Shown in pieces: positions 1 to 8,501 of a DNA stretch of 64,000 nt. Origin of the DNA: Nguyenibacter vanlangensis. Its GTDB lineage: Bacteria; Pseudomonadota; Alphaproteobacteria; Acetobacterales; Acetobacteraceae. How positions within the stretch are numbered: the first letter of the stretch is position 1; every line of letters starts with the position of its first letter. The stretch covers positions 248,001 through 312,000 of the forward strand of contig NZ_CP152276.1 of NCBI RefSeq assembly GCF_038719015.1. Direction: 5' to 3'. The notes under the pieces were generated by a model. It worked only from the letters and a program-made list of their open reading frames with translations, had not been told where the DNA came from and searched no databases. A program made the position numbers and the translations under genes.

Positions 1-887
1 CCCATGGGGCGGCGCCGAACTATTCCGGCAAATGGTTCCGCGCGGTGCAGTATGGCGTGCGGCGCGAGGACGGACTGCTGGATTACGAGGAGATGGAGCG
101 CCTGGCCCGTGCCGAGAAGCCGAAGCTGATCGTGGCGGGGGGATCGGCCTATCCGCGGACCATCGATTTCGCGCGCTTCCGGGCCATCGCCGATGAGGTC
201 GGGGCCTATCTGATGGTCGACATGGCCCATTTCGCCGGCTTGGTGGCCGCGGGCCTGTATCCGTCGCCGCTGCAATTCGCCCATGTGGTGACCAGCACCA
301 CCCACAAGACCCTGCGCGGGCCGCGCGGCGGGCTGATCCTGACCAACGATGCCGACCTGGCGAAGAAGATCAATTCGGCGGTGTTCCCCGGCCTTCAGGG
401 CGGGCCGCTGATGCATGTGATCGCGGCCAAGGCCGTGGCGTTCGGCGAGGCGTTGCAGCCGGAATTCCGGGCCTATCAGGAAGCGGTGGCGGCCAATGCC
501 CGCGTTCTGGCCGACACGCTGCTGTCGCGCGGCTTCGACATCGTGACCGGCGGCACGGACAGCCATCTGATCCTGGTCGATCTGCGCCCCAAGAAGGTGA
601 CCGGCCGCGCGGCCGAGCGGGCGCTGGAACGCGCCGGCATCACCGCGAACAAGAACGCCGTGCCGTTCGATCCGGAGAAGCCGGCCGTGACCTCGGGCAT
701 CCGGCTGGGCAGCCCGGCGGCGACGGCGCGGGGCTTCGGCGTCGAGGAATTCCGCGCGGTTGGCGAGATGATCGACGAGGTGCTGACCGCGCTGGCCGAG
801 AAAGGGGAGGAAGGCTGCCCCGAGACCGAGGCCGCGGTGCACCGGAAGGTGCGGACCCTGTGCGCGCGTTTCCCGATCTATCGCTGA
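1..887 (+). CDS. glyA: Serine hydroxymethyltransferase, 5'-truncated by the window edge
   Basis: PLP enzyme that interconverts serine and glycine while charging tetrahydrofolate with a one-carbon unit. Only about 294 C-terminal residues are present. The frame is open from base 3 ([19 protein letters not shown]), so the GTG at 45 is internal and the true start lies upstream. Hallmarks seen are [16 protein letters not shown] and [13 protein letters not shown], whose Lys forms the Schiff base with PLP. Compared with the usual length of about 420-430 residues, roughly 130 are missing. Its stop overlaps the stop of the convergent aspartoacylase-like gene by 10 bp, leaving no room for a terminator between them. 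Confidence 0.97.
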   Translation, partial: HGAAPNYSGKWFRAVQYGVRREDGLLDYEEMERLARAEKPKLIVAGGSAYPRTIDFARFRAIADEVGAYLMVDMAHFAGLVAAGLYPSPLQFAHVVTSTTHKTLRGPRGGLILTNDADLAKKINSAVFPGLQGGPLMHVIAAKAVAFGEALQPEFRAYQEAVAANARVLADTLLSRGFDIVTGGTDSHLILVDLRPKKVTGRAAERALERAGITANKNAVPFDPEKPAVTSGIRLGSPAATARGFGVEEFRAVGEMIDEVLTALAEKGEEGCPETEAAVHRKVRTLCARFPIYR

Positions 888-1954
888 TCGGGCTGTCGTC
901 GGACGGCTGAACTCTCGGGGGCCGGAATGCGCATGGCCAGGCGCACGGCCGTCTGGCCTCGTCCGGGGCGCAAATTGGGCATGACCAGCATGCAGTCCGG
1001 GTAGGGCGTGCGGATTTCGTCCGGTCCGTCCTGCGCCAGCAGGGTGCCGCGCCGGCGAATCGTCTCGCCCCCGCGGAACGGCCGGACGAAGCGGAAGCCG
1101 GGGGTCTGGGCCGTGACGATGTCGGTGACCATCATATGCCGGGGCATCGGCTGCGGCGGCGGCGCAGGTGCTTCGTCCCGCGGCGGCAGCAGGCCGGTAT
1201 GGCGCAGCAGGGCGCGGATCGCATGGTCGGTCGCTTCGACCGTCGCGGGGGCCCAATGGGCGCCGGCCTCCAGCAGGCAGGCGGCGCCCGGGCTGTGGGG
1301 ATCGGAAAACCGGACGAAATCGATCAGCCGCGGTCCGGCCCGGTGGCCGTGATCGGAGACGATCAGCGGCGGGTCGCCCACCAGGGCGGATAGCCTGCGC
1401 CCGCTTTCCGCGCCGCCCGCGAGCATCAGCGGCGTGCCCGGCCAGAGCATGGAATGCAGATCCATCAGGATATCGGCGCTGTCGATCACCGGCAGGATCG
1501 CGCGGGCCCGGTCGAGTTCGTGCGAGCGGCGCGCGCTGGAGAGGATCTGCGGGCACCAGAGCCGGTTCATGTCCTCATCGACGAAGCGCGACGCGACGGG
1601 GGAGGCGCGGTCGAAATGCGCGAAGGCGGCGAGATTGGCGAAGACCAGCGACAGGCGGCCGCGCCGGGGGCGGACGGATTCGCGCAGCAGCCGGTCCAGG
1701 GCGATCGCCCCGGCATATTCGTTCCCGTGGATCAGGGCGGTCAGCACCACGTGCGGGCCGGGCCGCGCCGCCTGGTAGTGCATCACGCCGGGAATGCCGC
1801 AATTACCGGCCAGCCAGGGGGAAAGGTCCGGCGGCGGGATATCCACGTCGAAGCGCGGCAGCGGCGCGGGGGGCGGGGGCAGGGTGTCGCTGAATGTCGG
1901 CCGGCCGCGTACGCGGGGCGAGGGGCCGGGGCGCGTCGTGGAACCGCAGCTCAT
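878..1954 (-). CDS. Succinylglutamate desuccinylase/aspartoacylase family zinc hydrolase
   Basis: Zinc-dependent deacylase of the AstE/AspA (M14-like) family, 358 residues. The zinc ligands are visible as HGNEYAG (His76, Glu79) and, further on, DLHSM; DEDMNR is also typical of the family. The open frame runs upstream to 2110, but that extension is Arg-rich and unlike the family, so the ATG at 1954 is preferred. The acyl substrate cannot be told from sequence: there is no astCADB operon nearby, so arginine catabolism is not implied. It lies downstream of rhlE on the same strand across a 259-bp gap in which I see no other gene. The 3' end overlaps glyA convergently. Confidence 0.8.
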   Translation of the reverse strand: MSCGSTTRPGPSPRVRGRPTFSDTLPPPPAPLPRFDVDIPPPDLSPWLAGNCGIPGVMHYQAARPGPHVVLTALIHGNEYAGAIALDRLLRESVRPRRGRLSLVFANLAAFAHFDRASPVASRFVDEDMNRLWCPQILSSARRSHELDRARAILPVIDSADILMDLHSMLWPGTPLMLAGGAESGRRLSALVGDPPLIVSDHGHRAGPRLIDFVRFSDPHSPGAACLLEAGAHWAPATVEATDHAIRALLRHTGLLPPRDEAPAPPPQPMPRHMMVTDIVTAQTPGFRFVRPFRGGETIRRRGTLLAQDGPDEIRTPYPDCMLVMPNLRPGRGQTAVRLAMRIPAPESSAVRRQPDQR

Positions 1955-2213
1955 GGCGCCGCGCCGTCTTCCTGACCGGATGGCGGGCCAGGGACATGTT
2001 CGTCTTTTCCGAAGTCGCCAGCGGCGGTGAAAGGGAGCGGACCGGCCATGGCGCGAGTTTATCGACTCGCCCGGGCGCTGCAATGCCACCCGGCCCATGG
2101 AGGTGGGCACATCGCTGTGTGCTATGCATGGCGCACAGTCGATAGCCGATCGGGGGCAGCCGATCGCCTGCGCCGATGAAGCCCGCGCCTGAATTCCGTG
2201 TCCGAATCCCGCG

Positions 2214-3365
2214 TCAGGGGGCGTCGATCGCGACGATGCGGGCGCCGCTCCGTTTCTCGATCTCGCGCAGCAATTGCCGCTCCGCCGGGTCGCAGAGTGA
2301 CAGGGCCGTGCCCCGGCGGCCGGCCCGCGCGGTACGGCCGATCCGGTGGATATAGGTTTCGGGCTGCTCGGGGATGTCGAAATTCACCACCAGGGCCACG
2401 TCGTCGATATCGATGCCGCGGGCCATGACGTCGGTGGCTACCAGGGCGCGCACCGTGCCCCGGCGGAAGGCCGCCAGCGTGTGGTCGCGCCTTGCCTGTC
2501 CGTGATCGCCATGCAGGGCGGCGGCGGCGATCCCGGCGCCGGTCAGGCTGCGGGCCAGAGAATCCGCGGCCTGCCTGGTGCGGGTGAAGACCATGGTGCG
2601 GCCGGAATCCTGCTGGCGCAGCAGGGCGGCCAGGGTGGCCGGCTTGCGGTCGGCCGGGGTGAAGATCACCTGCTGGCGGATGCGCGGCGGCGGGGCCGAC
2701 TGCTCGGGCGGGGCGACGCGCAGCGGCTTGTGCAGCAACTGGCGCGCCAGGGCCGAGATGGCGGGCGACATGGTAGCCGAGAACAGCAAGGTCTGGTGCC
2801 GGGTCGGCAGGCGGGCGGCGATCGCGCGTACGTCGTCGACAAAGCCGAGATCCAGCATCCGGTCGGCTTCGTCCAGTACCAGGCAGCCCGTTTCCTCAAG
2901 CGTGATCGTGCCGTCGGCCAGGTGGTCCAGCAACCGGCCGGGGGTGGCCACCAGCAGGTCGATGCCGTTCTGCAGGGCGCGTGTCTGGCGGTCCTTGGGC
3001 ACGCCGCCGATCGCCAGGGCGACGGTCAGTCCGCAGCCGCGGATGCAGGTCCGGATGGTGCCGGCGGTCTGGCTGGCCAGTTCGCGGGTCGGCGACAGGA
3101 TCAGGGCGCGTATCCGGCCAGGGGGCTGGGGCGCGGCGGCGGGAGGGACGGCCTGGGCCAGCAGGCGGTGGACGGTCGGCAGGACGAAGGCCGCGGTCTT
3201 GCCGGTGCCGGTGCGGGCCAGGGCCTCGACGTCGCGGCCGTCGCGGATCGGCGGAATGGCCAGGGCCTGGATCGGCGAGGGCGCGGCATAGCCCGCCCGC
3301 GCGACATTGGCGAGAATGCGCGGATCCAGGCCCAGATCGTCGAAGCGGGTGGCTAGCTCGGTCAT
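2214..3365 (-). CDS. rhlE: DEAD-box ATP-dependent RNA helicase, RhlE type
   Basis: RNA helicase of 383 residues with both RecA-like domains. Motifs in order: Q-motif region (F8, Q33), ARTGTGKT (Walker A, 50-57), PTRELA, LDEADRMLDLGF (DEAD box), SATMSP, and the domain 2 motif HRIGRTARAG. It is likely to act in ribosome assembly or mRNA decay. Unlike many RhlE proteins it stops soon after the helicase core and has no long basic C-terminal tail. The ATG starting MTELATRFDDLGL is chosen because this is the canonical N-terminus; the frame stays open far upstream only because it is antisense to the next gene. The neighbouring ELM1-like gene is divergent, 102 bp away. Confidence 0.9.
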   Translation of the reverse strand: MTELATRFDDLGLDPRILANVARAGYAAPSPIQALAIPPIRDGRDVEALARTGTGKTAAFVLPTVHRLLAQAVPPAAAPQPPGRIRALILSPTRELASQTAGTIRTCIRGCGLTVALAIGGVPKDRQTRALQNGIDLLVATPGRLLDHLADGTITLEETGCLVLDEADRMLDLGFVDDVRAIAARLPTRHQTLLFSATMSPAISALARQLLHKPLRVAPPEQSAPPPRIRQQVIFTPADRKPATLAALLRQQDSGRTMVFTRTRQAADSLARSLTGAGIAAAALHGDHGQARRDHTLAAFRRGTVRALVATDVMARGIDIDDVALVVNFDIPEQPETYIHRIGRTARAGRRGTALSLCDPAERQLLREIEKRSGARIVAIDAP

Positions 3366-3467
3366 GATGGGAGGGGAATACCTGTCGGGCCCGGATGGGG
3401 AAAGCGATTCCAGCGCCGTGGACGGTGCGCCGTTGACGGGACGGGTACGCTGTCGGCAGATGGCCGC

Positions 3468-4463
3468 ATGACGAGTCCGACTGCCCCCCGCTCCATGCCG
3501 CCTGCCGATCCTGCGATGGCGCCCCCCCCGGTCGCCGTGGTGGCCGAGGACCTGGCCGGCATGCGGTCGCAGGCTTTCGGACTGGCGGCGCGGGCCGGGA
3601 TGGCGCCGTTTTTCTGCCCGGTACGGGCCCGGGGCCTGTGGCGGCGCCTGCCGGCCGCCTGGTGGCCGGCGCCGCTGCGGGCGATCGACCCGCCGATCGA
3701 TCCCGGGTCGGCCGGCCTGGTCTTCAGCGTCGGCGGGACGGGGGGCGCCGTGGGGGCGGCGCTGCGCGGCGGCGGGCGGCGCGTGGTGCAGATCCAGAAT
3801 CCGCGCATGCGGCTGGACCGGTTCGACCTGGTGATCGCCAACCGCCATGACGAGATCGCGGGGCCCAACGTTCTGCTGTCGCGGACGGCGCTGCATGGCG
3901 TGTCGGCCGAACGGCTGGTTGCGGCGCGGAGCGCATGGCAACCGCGCCTGGCGCACCTGCCGCGTCCGCTGGTGGCGGTGCTGCTGGGCGGGTCGAACGG
4001 GCGGTTCCGGCTGGACGAGGCCGTGGCCCGGGGGCTGGCCGGGCAGTTGGCGGGCATGATGCGGCAGGACCGGGTGGGGGTGGCGGTAACGCCGTCGCGC
4101 CGGACCGGCGTGCATGCGCGCGCGATCATCGGCGCGGCGCTGGAACCGCTGGGCGGCTGGGTGTGGGACATGCAGGGCGACAATCCCTATCTGGGCCTGC
4201 TGGCTTGCGCCGATGCCATCGTGGTGACTCAGGACAGCGTGTCGATGGTCTCCGAGGCCGTGGCGGGCAGCGCGCCGGTCATGGTGGCTGAGTTGCCGGG
4301 CCGGTCGCGGCGGATCGGGCTGTTCCTGCGCGACCTGGCGCAGGCGGGGCGGATCCGTCCCTTTGCCGGCCGGATGCAGGACTGGCCGGTGACGCCGCTG
4401 GACGACACGATCGCGGTGGCCGAGGACATGCGCCGGAAACTGGGGCTGGACGGCGCGGCGTGA
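3468..4463 (+). CDS. ELM1/GtrOC1-like protein (DUF1022, mitochondrial fission ELM1 family)
   Basis: 331-residue protein of the ELM1/DUF1022 family, predicted to have a glycosyltransferase-like Rossmann fold; bacterial members have no settled function and are often found near envelope genes. Recognisable stretches are VVQIQNPRM, the glycine-rich turn AVLLGGSNGRF, and VTQDSVSMVSEA, where a sugar-nucleotide enzyme would bind its donor. No signal peptide or membrane segment is seen. It is divergent from rhlE and precedes a 628-residue orphan on the same strand by about 80 bp, so the two may be co-transcribed. Family assignment is fairly secure; activity is unknown. Confidence 0.75.
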   Translation: MTSPTAPRSMPPADPAMAPPPVAVVAEDLAGMRSQAFGLAARAGMAPFFCPVRARGLWRRLPAAWWPAPLRAIDPPIDPGSAGLVFSVGGTGGAVGAALRGGGRRVVQIQNPRMRLDRFDLVIANRHDEIAGPNVLLSRTALHGVSAERLVAARSAWQPRLAHLPRPLVAVLLGGSNGRFRLDEAVARGLAGQLAGMMRQDRVGVAVTPSRRTGVHARAIIGAALEPLGGWVWDMQGDNPYLGLLACADAIVVTQDSVSMVSEAVAGSAPVMVAELPGRSRRIGLFLRDLAQAGRIRPFAGRMQDWPVTPLDDTIAVAEDMRRKLGLDGAA

Positions 4464-4545
4464 CGGGCGGGCCCGTGCCGATCCCGCGGGGGTTAATCCT
4501 TCGGGAGTGATTTCTGCCCGCCGGATTCTGCGGTATGAACCCCGC

Positions 4546-6432
4546 ATGCTGGACATTCGTACCTATGACGCCCAGGCGGGCGGCAATGTTCTCTACAAGG
4601 CGCTGGCCCATCCTTTGGCGGCCGAGGCGCTGGCCGGGCTGGCGGCCGGGATCCGCGCGGCCGGGCCGGTGGCGGTATATGACCCGGAGGGCATGTTCGC
4701 CATGCTGCGGGCGCTGGGGCCGGATCTGGGCGTGCTGGAGGGCGTGTATGTCCACGACACGCTGCGCGTGGGACAGGAGAGTGCGGCGGGGCCGGCGCGG
4801 GCGCTGACCGACCTGCCGGAATCCGGCGCGGCGGTCGTGCTGGCCGCGACTTTCGACGGGGCGCGGACCGGCGAGCGGATTGCTCATCTGATGCCGCCGG
4901 GGGCGCGTTTCGTGGCGCTGGACGCGCTGCGCCTGCCGGACGGATTGCTGACGGTGCGCGAGCGCTATCTGGACAAGCTGAATTTCGCGACCAATCACGC
5001 CTTCTTCCGCGATGCGGACGGGCTGTCGACGCGGCTGGTCACGGCGAATTACTGGTCGCGCTATGGCGCGGCGGCGGTGCGGCTGTGGCTGCGCCTGTTC
5101 GATGCCGATGGGGCGGTGCTGGCGACGTGGGAGGAGACGGTGCCCGGCGACGAGGCCGCGATCGTCATCGACAGCCGGGCCGTGCGGGCGCGGTTCGGGC
5201 TGAAGCCCTTCGTGGGGCAGCTATTCGTCCACGCCGTGGGGGTGGCGGGCCATGACGTGGTGAAATACGCGCTGGATACCTATGGTACAGACGGCAATCG
5301 CAGCCTGTCGGTGACGCATGACGCCAATGCCTGGCCGTCCGACCGTTATGCCAACCTGCCGGCGCCGGATCGGGGCGAGGACGTGGTGCTGTGGGTGCAG
5401 AACAGCCACGCGGTGCCGATCCCGGCGGGGGCGATGAGCCTGAATCGGATGGGACGCGAGACACATGTGCCGATCGCGCGTGCGGTCGGCCCCTATGAGA
5501 CGGTGGCGATTCGCGTCGCCGACTGCCTGCCGGATCTGGCCTGGCCGGCGCAGATCGAATTCCGGTCCGGCCGCCATGTGGTGCGCCCGCGCTATGAGGT
5601 GACGGGCGGAGGACGGACGCGCATCGCGCACCTGAATGTCGAGCGTGCCGATCTGCGCCCCGATCCGGGAATCCGTGACCTGGCCTCCAGCCTGGGGCGC
5701 GGCTATCTGCTGCCGTTCCCCATTCTGGACCCCGCGCGGTTCCGCACCATCGTCCAGCCGGTGCCGATGGCCGAATCGCAGGCCGATCTGCCGCTGCGGC
5801 TGGATTGCTTCGATGCGGCGGGTCGGCCGACCGGGCAGAAATTCCTGGGCTGCCTGCCGCGTGACCACGACCTGGCGCAGGACCTGGCCGAACTGGGCGT
5901 GCCCGGCGGCCATGGGGAACTGGTCTATGATTTCCGCGACGGCGGCGAGGCCGATGGCTGGCTGCACGCGCTGGTGCGCTTTGTCGCGCGCGATGGCGGC
6001 CATGTGGCGGAAACCAGTTTCGGTGCGCATATCTTCAACACGGTCATGACCTATCGGGGCGAGCCGCAATCCTATTCCGGGCCGCCGCCGGGGCTGACCA
6101 CGCGATTGTTCCTGAAGGGTGGGAACGGGCTGGGCGATGCGTTCTGCTGCCTGATCTATCCGGCGTCGAATCCATGGCGGGCGGAATCGCGGACCGTGCT
6201 GAGCCTGCATGACGCGGCCGGGCGGACGCTGGCCGAGACCGGGTTGCGGATCGCGTGCTCGGGGTCGGCCATGGTGTGGCCGCACATGCTGTTCGCGGCC
6301 GACATGCTGGAGCGCGCGGGGCAGGGCGGATATGTCATGATCCGCGACACGACCTGCCGCCTGTTCGGCTATCACGGCGTGATGCGGGCATCGGACGGCG
6401 CCTTCTCGCTGGATCACATGTTCGGCTTTTGA
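4546..6432 (+). CDS. Uncharacterised 628-residue protein with repeated beta-rich segments
   Basis: I do not recognise this protein. The ATG giving MLDIRTYDAQAGGN is preferred over an in-frame ATG 13 codons upstream. There is no signal peptide or membrane segment, so it looks cytosolic. The sequence is rich in short beta-strand-like stretches with many Trp, Tyr, Gly and Pro. Two parts appear related: residues around 165-215 (TRLVTANYWSRYG then LRLFDADGAVLATWEE) and around 530-590 (TRLFLKGGNGLGD then LSLHDAAGRTLAETG), each a short motif followed by a 'D-AAG/ADG-TLA' hairpin. A middle part (LPLRLDCFDAAGRPTGQ) has the same style. It may be a tandem beta-sandwich protein. It follows the ELM1-like gene and precedes tRNA-Val. 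Confidence 0.7.
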   Translation: MLDIRTYDAQAGGNVLYKALAHPLAAEALAGLAAGIRAAGPVAVYDPEGMFAMLRALGPDLGVLEGVYVHDTLRVGQESAAGPARALTDLPESGAAVVLAATFDGARTGERIAHLMPPGARFVALDALRLPDGLLTVRERYLDKLNFATNHAFFRDADGLSTRLVTANYWSRYGAAAVRLWLRLFDADGAVLATWEETVPGDEAAIVIDSRAVRARFGLKPFVGQLFVHAVGVAGHDVVKYALDTYGTDGNRSLSVTHDANAWPSDRYANLPAPDRGEDVVLWVQNSHAVPIPAGAMSLNRMGRETHVPIARAVGPYETVAIRVADCLPDLAWPAQIEFRSGRHVVRPRYEVTGGGRTRIAHLNVERADLRPDPGIRDLASSLGRGYLLPFPILDPARFRTIVQPVPMAESQADLPLRLDCFDAAGRPTGQKFLGCLPRDHDLAQDLAELGVPGGHGELVYDFRDGGEADGWLHALVRFVARDGGHVAETSFGAHIFNTVMTYRGEPQSYSGPPPGLTTRLFLKGGNGLGDAFCCLIYPASNPWRAESRTVLSLHDAAGRTLAETGLRIACSGSAMVWPHMLFAADMLERAGQGGYVMIRDTTCRLFGYHGVMRASDGAFSLDHMFGF

Positions 6433-6452
6433 CGAATCTATGACGAGGCGTC

Positions 6453-6480
6453 TTGCGATGGGGGAGCGGATCCATTAAGA
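6453..6480 (+). promoter_or_regulatory. Possible promoter of tRNA-Val(CAC)
   Basis: TTGCGA at 6453-6458 and TTAAGA at 6475-6480, spaced 16 bp, end 20 bp before the mature tRNA. The match to consensus is only partial. Confidence 0.35.
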
Positions 6481-6500
6481 GGGCCCCACCGAGCACGGAT

Positions 6501-6575
6501 GGGTGCGTAGCTCAGCGGTAGAGCATCGCCTTCACACGGCGGGGGTCACAGGTTCAATCCCTGTCGCACCCACCA
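6501..6575 (+). tRNA. tRNA-Val (anticodon CAC)
   Basis: Full cloverleaf with encoded CCA. Acceptor stem GGGTGCG (6501-6507) pairs with CGCACCC (6565-6571), discriminator A, CCA 6573-6575. D arm GCTC/GAGC, anticodon stem TCGCC/GGCGG with loop TTCACAC (6531-6537) giving anticodon CAC, T arm ACAGG-TTCAATC-CCTGT. It reads GTG codons. A second valine tRNA of near-identical framework lies 1.9 kb downstream. Confidence 0.95.
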
Positions 6576-6657
6576 TCCGATCTTCCCGGCCGGGCCGGCA
6601 CGGCGTTGAATGATACCCGTGGATCGGCGGCATGCGGCGGGTTGCTGCTACTATTTT

Positions 6658-6687
6658 CTTGACACCAATTTGTGATTCGCGCCATGT
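6658..6687 (+). promoter_or_regulatory. Candidate promoter of a small RNA
   Basis: CTTGACA (6658-6664) matches the alphaproteobacterial -35 element. CCATGT (6682-6687), 18 bp after CTTGAC, matches four of six positions of CTATAT. Transcription would begin near 6694 and run into the intrinsic terminator ending at 6774. Confidence 0.4.
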
Positions 6688-6693
6688 GTGACG

Positions 6694-6774
6694 TGTTGCA
6701 GCGTTGCGTTTGCGGCTGCTTCTTGGACGTTTCCTCCCTAAACTTTCGCGGTGCGGTAGCGCCGCTTTTTTTTT
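6694..6774 (+). ncRNA. Candidate small regulatory RNA (about 80 nt) with a CCTCCC motif
   Basis: No open reading frame of merit lies here, but the segment has the architecture of a trans-acting sRNA: a promoter-like element just upstream, an unpaired pyrimidine stretch TTTCCTCCCTAA (about 6730-6741) complementary to Shine-Dalgarno sequences, and then a terminator hairpin with nine Ts. Anti-Shine-Dalgarno CCUCC motifs are common in loops of alphaproteobacterial sRNAs; family membership is inference only. It sits in the 345-bp gap between tRNA-Val(CAC) and yidB, where nothing else is coding. An alternative is that the terminator simply ends the tRNA-Val transcript. Confidence 0.4.
6748..6774 (+). 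terminator. Rho-independent terminator with nine-T tail
   Basis: Stem GCGGTGC (6748-6754) pairs with GCGCCGC (6759-6765) around loop GGTA, one pair being G-U, followed at once by nine Ts (6766-6774). This is the clearest intrinsic terminator in the window and lies inside a non-coding gap. Confidence 0.8.
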
Positions 6775-6799
6775 GCCATGCGCCATGGCGATGATTCCG

Positions 6800-6808
6800 T
6801 GATAAAAT
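6800..6808 (+). promoter_or_regulatory. Extended -10 promoter candidate for yidB
   Basis: TGATAAAAT combines an extended -10 TG with TAAAAT (five of six to TATAAT). No good -35 is visible, as is usual for extended -10 promoters. It would give a leader of about 105 nt before the yidB start. Confidence 0.4.
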
Positions 6809-6920
6809 ATGTATGTCTGGAGCGGATCGTGACGCGATGGGGTGCATCGCGGCAATCTGCTCGGCGAGATATGGCCTGGGCGTTGTTTGGCCCGGGCCGC
6901 CAGCGAGAGGCAGGTGGGAT

Positions 6921-7280
6921 ATGGCCGGATTGTTTGACGGGCTGCTGAACACGGTGGAGCAACTGGCCGGCCAGGCCGGGCTGGGCGAGATGCTGAACCA
7001 GCATCTGTCCGAGCTGACCTCGGCGCAGGGGATTTCGAACCTGGCGGCGCAGGCCGAGCAGGCCGGCCTGGGGGACAAGGTCCGGTCATGGATCGGCACG
7101 GGCCAGAACCTGCCGATCTCGGTGGATGAATTGCGATCGATCCTGACGAACCAGCAGGTCGAGGCGCTGGTCGATCGGACCGGCTTGCCGGCCTCGACCA
7201 TCCTGCCGGCGCTGGCGCAGTTCCTGCCTGCGGCGGTGGATCAGCATACGCCGTCGGGGCAGGCGCCGAACGCGGGCTGA
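6921..7280 (+). CDS. YidB family protein (DUF937)
   Basis: 119-residue soluble protein of the YidB/DUF937 family. It begins MAGLFDGLLNTVEQLAGQAG, continues with Gly/Ala/Gln-rich helices, and carries the typical second half (SWIGTGQNLPISVDELRSIL, then LPASTILPALAQFLPAAVDQ). Function is not firmly established in any organism. The ATG at 6921 is chosen over an in-frame ATG at 6813 because the family begins here and AGGCAGGTGG lies just upstream; residues encoded before it look random. It is convergent with the N-formylglutamate amidohydrolase gene across 60 bp that hold a small inverted repeat (CGATTCC-AG-GGAATCG near 7310). Confidence 0.8.
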   Translation: MAGLFDGLLNTVEQLAGQAGLGEMLNQHLSELTSAQGISNLAAQAEQAGLGDKVRSWIGTGQNLPISVDELRSILTNQQVEALVDRTGLPASTILPALAQFLPAAVDQHTPSGQAPNAG

Positions 7281-7340
7281 ACCGGGCCGCGCAAGGCGGT
7301 CGAGGGGCGATTCCAGGGAATCGTATCTGGGAAATCGCGT

Positions 7341-8213
7341 CTATGATGTCGTGTCGGCGGAGCGGGCCAAATCCTGGGCCACGCCCGCGAGCGTGCGCAG
7401 CAGGTCGGTCATGGCGGCGCGGATCGCCGTGAATCCCTCATGCGGGACCAGGCGGTTTTCGTCCATATAGAGCGGGCGGCTGATTTCGACCTGCAGGGCG
7501 TGGCGGTGGCGTGCCGGCTGGCCGTAATGCCGGGTGACGTAGCCGCCCGCATAGGGTTTGTTGCGGCTGGTCGCGAAACCCTGGGCGCGGAGCGCGGCCT
7601 CGGCCGCGGCGCTGACGACGGGGGCGCAGGACGTGCCCCACCCGTCACCCAGCACGAAATCGGGCGCATCCGGTCCGGCGATGCCGGGCATGGAATGGCA
7701 ATCGACCAGCAGGCAGGCGCCGTGGGCCGCCACCTGGGCCTGGATCAACGCCGCCAGCGCGGCGTGATAGGGCATCCAGAAATGGCGGATGCGCTCGGCG
7801 GCGTCGGCGAAAGGCAGGCGCGTGCGGTAGAGCGGCGCACCGGCGGCCGAGATGCGCGGAATGACGCCGAGCCCGGCGCGCACGCGGGGCGACGTGCTGT
7901 CGCAGCCGGGCGGCAGGGGCTCGGTGAACATGCCGGGATCCAGTTCGGTGGCGGCGCGATTGGCGTCACAATAGATTCGCGGGAAAGTGGCGCAGAGCAG
8001 GCTGGCCCCCAGGTCCGGCGCGTCGGCCAGCAATTCGTCCAGATGGAAATCCTCGCTGCGGCGCAGGGCCGGCAGGTCCAGCCGGGTCCGCGCCAGGAAA
8101 TCGGGCGGATAGCTCCGGCCGGAATGGGGGGACGCCACGACCATAGGGATCGCTGTCCGGCGGGGCGGAACCAGGATGAAGGGGGCGTCCCGGGACGTTG
8201 AGATCTCGTTCAC
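7341..8213 (-). CDS. N-formylglutamate amidohydrolase family protein (first of two)
   Basis: Metal-dependent amidohydrolase related to HutG2/FGase, which splits N-formylglutamate into formate and glutamate. The metal-site motif is the opening SPHSGRSYP; RRSEDFHLDEL, the later LVDCHSMPG and the conserved RNKPYAGGYVTRHYG with its 'VEISRPLYMDE' end are also typical. The GTG at 8213 (VNEISTSRDAPFIL) gives the usual N-terminus about 15 residues before the metal motif; a TTG at 8261 would add 16 residues. No hutHUI genes are nearby, so histidine degradation is not implied and the physiological substrate is open. The AT-rich stretch at 8260-8330 probably carries its promoter. Confidence 0.8.
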   Translation of the reverse strand: MNEISTSRDAPFILVPPRRTAIPMVVASPHSGRSYPPDFLARTRLDLPALRRSEDFHLDELLADAPDLGASLLCATFPRIYCDANRAATELDPGMFTEPLPPGCDSTSPRVRAGLGVIPRISAAGAPLYRTRLPFADAAERIRHFWMPYHAALAALIQAQVAAHGACLLVDCHSMPGIAGPDAPDFVLGDGWGTSCAPVVSAAAEAALRAQGFATSRNKPYAGGYVTRHYGQPARHRHALQVEISRPLYMDENRLVPHEGFTAIRAAMTDLLRTLAGVAQDLARSADTTS

Positions 8214-8333
8214 CTTGGTGGCTCGTCCACGGATCCGGCGCGGGGCTTCGCGGGGGATCAAGACAATTTAACCCGTATTCTCAATTGCTTAATGAAAACA
8301 GACACGGGATGTTATTTTTTCCGCACGGACGGG

Positions 8334-8362
8334 TTGCGCAACGGGACCAGCCCGGCTAGAAG
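8334..8362 (+). promoter_or_regulatory. Promoter candidate of tRNA-Val(GAC)
   Basis: TTGCGC (8334-8339) and TAGAAG (8357-8362) with a 17-bp spacer, ending 18 bp before the mature tRNA. Confidence 0.5.
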
Positions 8363-8380
8363 CCTGTTCACCGAACGGAT

Positions 8381-8455
8381 GGGCGCATAGCTCAGCGGTA
8401 GAGCACTACCTTGACATGGTAGGGGTCACAGGTTCAATCCCTGTTGCGCCCACCA
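8381..8455 (+). tRNA. tRNA-Val (anticodon GAC)
   Basis: Cloverleaf with encoded CCA. Acceptor GGGCGCA pairs with TGCGCCC, D arm GCTC/GAGC, anticodon stem CTACC/GGTAG with loop TTGACAT (8411-8417) giving anticodon GAC, T arm ACAGG-TTCAATC-CCTGT. It reads GTC and GTT. The D and T arms are identical to those of the upstream tRNA-Val(CAC), which suggests an old duplication. Confidence 0.95.
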
Positions 8456-8501
8456 TCCTTCGGTTCTCCTTCTTTATACTTGCCGTGAAAACATATCGGC
8501 A

